In this document: positions 9,219-11,165 of the stretch, piece after piece
How positions within the stretch are numbered: position 1 is the first letter of the stretch
How the letters are laid out: every line of letters begins with the position of its first letter
From: Dictyocoela muelleri
Lineage: Eukaryota > Microsporidia
NCBI GenBank assembly: GCA_016256075.1
Contig: SDVU01000721.1
Span: 1 to 11,165, forward strand
Reading direction: 5' to 3'
DNA length: 11,165 bases
Program-made: the position numbers and the translations under genes
Notes under the pieces: model-generated
The model's input: the letters and a program-made list of their open reading frames with translations, nothing else
Databases searched by the model: none
Told to the model about the DNA's origin: nothing

Positions 9219-9315
9219 TGTCGCGAGCACAGTTCGTGAACTGCACCCAACCCGAGAGAGGTTTATTATTTTAACTTATATACTGTTATTTTATTATATA
9301 TAGATTTTTATTAAT
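9219..9315 (+). repeat. Left terminal inverted repeat
   Basis: This 97-base arm starts TGTCGCGAGC and ends gatttttattaat. It pairs with 10215-10307 with roughly 80-85% identity and a few one- or two-base length differences. It includes a 14-base palindrome at 9230-9243 (cagttcgtgaactg). Confidence 0.78.
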
Positions 9316-9641
9316 TGTATTATATATAATTTTTGTTAAATATACGTCGACAGCTGGAGTTGCTCGTTAAATTATAGTTAATAAATTATATGATTCCCAC
9401 TTGGTCACAACAACATAATTAATTTATCAAATATATTTAACTAATAAATTTAATTTTAATATTAAAATTTTTATTGCTAACATAGATTTTATATTTTATA
9501 ATTTATATAAAATAATGATTTATTATAAATATCAATAATATATATAGTCTAGACTTCAATTTTTTTTTAAAAAAATAATGTTATACGAAAAATGTTATTT
9601 CACAAAAATTTTTAATTAAAATCAAAAATAAATTTATTTTG
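9316..9641. other. Left interior of the inverted-repeat element
   Basis: AT-rich filler between the left inverted repeat and the SINE target duplication. A small GC-richer spot lies at about 9344-9370 (acgtcgacagctgg). There is no open frame of note and no similarity to the right interior (10135-10214). Confidence 0.5.
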
Positions 9642-9660
9642 TGTTTATTTGTCTATATAT
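9642..9660. repeat. SINE target-site duplication, 3' side
   Basis: TGTTTATTTGT followed by ctatatat matches 10116-10134 at 17 of 19 positions. The two sequences directly bracket the SINE at 9661-10115, the footprint of LINE-type target-primed insertion. Confidence 0.75.
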
Positions 9661-10053
9661 ATTACATGCTGACAACATCCATAACTGTCAACCCGGAGAG
9701 TTGTCTCTAATTCAAGTCTTATGACCTTTTGTTCCTGTTGTTCCAATAATACGTCGCTTCCACAGCTACCCGGAAGCTCATCTGTATACGCGATTTTCGT
9801 TTTATCAATGACTCGGCAGGATACAGGTAATTAGAAGCTTTTTTCATATATTTTATTTATCACTACTTTTTGCCGAGATGCGTCGCCGCATTCATCTCAC
9901 CACCTAGGAGAGTCTATTCTGCTTCATTGTCATATTAGACTAAGTCTTAATCAACTATACCACACTAGAACAACTGTATATTAATACTATAATTATATAG
10001 TTATGACCGCTTAATATATTTCCCACATTATTTATTTAAGAGTGACGTCATCG

Positions 10054-10064
10054 GGATTCGAACC
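10054..10064 (-). promoter_or_regulatory. Pol III B box
   Basis: The minus strand reads GGTTCGAATCC, a perfect match to the B-box consensus GGTTCGANTCC, 33 bases downstream of the A box. Confidence 0.85.
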
Positions 10065-10097
10065 TCGATACTTAAATTTTACATATAAAAGTGTTAA

Positions 10098-10108
10098 CCA
10101 CTGAGCTA
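10098..10108 (-). promoter_or_regulatory. Pol III A box
   Basis: The minus strand reads TAGCTCAGTGG, a perfect match to the A-box consensus TRGYNNANNNG, starting eight bases into the tRNA-like head as in true tRNA genes. Confidence 0.85.
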
Positions 10109-10115
10109 TCAGGCC

Positions 10116-10134
10116 TGTTTATTTGTATAGATAT
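10116..10134. repeat. SINE target-site duplication, 5' side
   Basis: TGTTTATTTGT followed by atagatat is the partner of 9642-9660, directly abutting the GGCC start of the SINE head. The two mismatches indicate that the insertion is not very recent. Confidence 0.75.
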
Positions 10135-10214
10135 TAGAATGACTAGTATTGACAAGAAACTAGTGGCTAAATTGCAAATGTCAATAAATATTGGAAAAAA
10201 TTTCATAAAAAAAA

Positions 10215-10307
10215 ATTAATAAAAATCTATATATTATAAAATAATAGTATATAAGCTAAAATAATAAAAACTCTCGGTTTGGGGCAGGGCGCCCACTGCG
10301 CGCGACA
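10215..10307 (-). repeat. Right terminal inverted repeat
   Basis: This 93-base arm, read on the minus strand, starts TGTCGCGCGC and ends gatttttattaat, mirroring 9219-9315. It contains the 8-base palindrome gggcgccc at 10287-10294, at the place where the left arm has its own different palindrome. Confidence 0.78.
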
Positions 10308-11036
10308 TATTTATTTTAAACTGAAAAATATTTTTAAACTTAGTTATAATGTCGATTTCAACATCATATTTTTTTATTATTTAATAGATTTTTGGCTATA
10401 TTATAAAAAATAGGTTATTTTATAATATTTTTAAAATTAAAAAAATCCAAAATTAAAAATTAAATCATAAAAAAAAATAGAATATTTATTGAAATAAATT
10501 TTAACCATAAAAAATTATCAGACACTTGTTAATTATCTATTACCTTTAAGTTTAAAGCAAAAGTTACTTTAATAGACTCTAAAATTCTTATAAACAATAT
10601 TTTTGAAAACCTTTTTGTGATTTTATTAATTTTATTATTACCATAAGGTGTTTATTTTTTATTTAAAAAAATTTTCGGGCATTTTTCCTATATAATGACC
10701 GATTGCTATCCACTAAACTTTTTTCATTTTTAGATAGCATTTGATAGAAATGTATAACCAAACTCGTCAATATAAGATATATTTTACATATATAAATTTT
10801 TTACACATCTCTATCTAAATAAGAAGGTTTTATATATTTATAATAGTGAAAATTAGTTTTTTAGATTATGAATTCAAAATCAAAGCGACAATTATGTTTT
10901 AATTTAAAGACTAATAATATAATATTCAATAATTTAATTTAATAATGTCGATAGTAAATTGTATTATTTTCTGTTTTTATGTGCGAAGTTTGAAGTATTA
11001 ACTCGAAATAGTTTTTATAAAAATTAAAATTTAAAT
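10308..11036. other. AT-rich stretch without a recognisable gene
   Basis: A/T runs dominate. No open frame with family resemblance, no RNA gene and no repeat copy was recognised between the inverted-repeat element and the terminal simple-repeat array. Confidence 0.5.
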
Positions 11037-11165
11037 GAAAATATGAAAATATGAAAATATGAAAATATGAAAATATGAAAATATGAATATATGAAAATAT
11101 GAAAATATGAAAATATGAAAATATGAAAATATGAAAATATGAAAATATGAAAATATGAAAATATG
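11037..11165. repeat. (GAAAATAT)n octamer array, truncated by the window edge
   Basis: About 16 head-to-tail units of GAAAATAT run to the last base of the window. All are identical except the unit at 11085-11092, which reads GAATATAT. Such uniformity indicates a young or actively homogenised array. Its true length is unknown because it continues past the edge. Confidence 0.97.

Larger units (their letters stand above)
9661..10115 (-). mobile_element. Full-length tRNA-derived SINE (copy 2), about 455 bp
   Basis: Read on the minus strand, the copy starts at 10115 with a 72-base tRNA-like head (GGCCTGATAGCTCAGTGG onward). A body of about 380 bases follows, homologous to the second copy at 6227-6588. 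It ends ...GTCAGCATGTAAT without a poly-A tail. A 19-base duplication with two mismatches (9642-9660 and 10116-10134) lies exactly outside both ends, showing that head and body moved as one unit. SINEs are transcribed by RNA polymerase III from the head and mobilised by a partner LINE that usually shares their 3' end. The long non-tRNA body and non-poly-A end set it apart from Alu-like SINEs. I cannot assign it to a named family. Confidence 0.85.
10044..10115 (-). ncRNA. tRNA-like head of the SINE (pol III promoter region)
   Basis: The 72 bases carry an A box and a B box at tRNA spacing. The T-arm can fold (ATCG, a bulged A, GG, loop TTCGAAT, CC, CGAT). The 5' GGCCTGA has no complementary 3' strand, so there is no acceptor stem. 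The D stem and anticodon arm do not fold properly. It is therefore a tRNA-derived promoter segment and not a working tRNA. The source tRNA cannot be read from the decayed anticodon region. Confidence 0.78.
9219..10307. mobile_element. Non-autonomous DNA element with about 95-bp terminal inverted repeats
   Basis: The sequence from 9219 inward is repeated in reverse complement from 10307 inward for about 95 bases. Both ends begin TGTCGCG. The outer 40 bases are GC-rich and moderately diverged. The inner 55 bases (tttattatttta, then cttatatact, then atatatagatttttattaat) are about 90% identical. Sequence outside the two ends does not align, which sets the borders. No transposase frame exists inside, so this would be a MITE-like element moved in trans. 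A full-length SINE with its own target duplication sits within it, and without that the element would be about 615 bp. I see no convincing target-site duplication at the outer ends, and the termini match no superfamily I can name with confidence. Two separate repeat copies in opposite orientation is the main alternative. Confidence 0.7.

Noticed and set aside
10043-10050. Perfect tgacgtca palindrome, a CRE/ATF-type site
   Set aside because: It is a single 8-base match at the end of the SINE head with no promoter context. It is more simply part of the repeat.
10044-10115. A functional tRNA gene on the minus strand
   Set aside because: The A and B boxes are perfect, but there is no acceptor stem, the D and anticodon arms do not fold, and the target duplication shows the segment arrived as part of a SINE.
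1-11165. CRISPR array, bacterial operon or phage-like system
   Set aside because: No spaced direct repeats, no ribosome-binding-site-led gene series and no bacterial-type genes. Every recognisable element is eukaryotic.

Overview
The window is extremely AT-rich nuclear-type DNA of a eukaryote. It contains no intact gene that I can support. What it holds is transposon debris: a dead Ty3/gypsy-type LTR retrotransposon, two copies of a tRNA-derived SINE, a non-autonomous DNA element with long terminal inverted repeats, and simple and tandem repeats. A Ty3/gypsy element with a possible ATAT target duplication, a pol III-type SINE and a long inverted-repeat element together suggest an animal, most likely an invertebrate such as an arthropod. 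The species cannot be fixed from the sequence.

Layout. Bases 1-390 carry a degenerate tandem repeat with G-rich runs that look like polypurine tracts. Bases 390-1411 are featureless AT-rich DNA apart from one perfect hairpin. Bases 1412-5526 are the LTR element, on the minus strand. Its two LTRs of about 280 bp are about 94% alike, and an ATAT lies on each side. Between them, recognisable pieces of gag, protease, reverse transcriptase, RNase H and integrase follow in the usual Ty3/gypsy order. A polypurine tract sits next to the 3' LTR, and there is no room for an envelope gene. The element is broken many times over.

Bases 6227-6588 are a SINE copy lacking its tRNA head. A second, full-length copy of the same family lies at 9661-10115 on the minus strand. 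It has a tRNA-like head with perfect A and B boxes and is bracketed by a 19-base near-perfect target duplication. This second copy is nested inside an element spanning 9219-10307, whose termini are inverted repeats of about 95 bp ending in TGTCGCG. Without the SINE that element would be about 615 bp. The rest is AT-rich DNA with a few GC-richer islets (about 7058-7225, 7620-7668, 8520-8560). An 8-base GAAAATAT array runs off the right edge.

Nothing here works together as a pathway. The history reads as successive insertions: the inverted-repeat element, then a SINE into it, and independently an LTR element. The most useful leads are the SINE family and the inverted-repeat element, neither of which I can match to a named family by eye.
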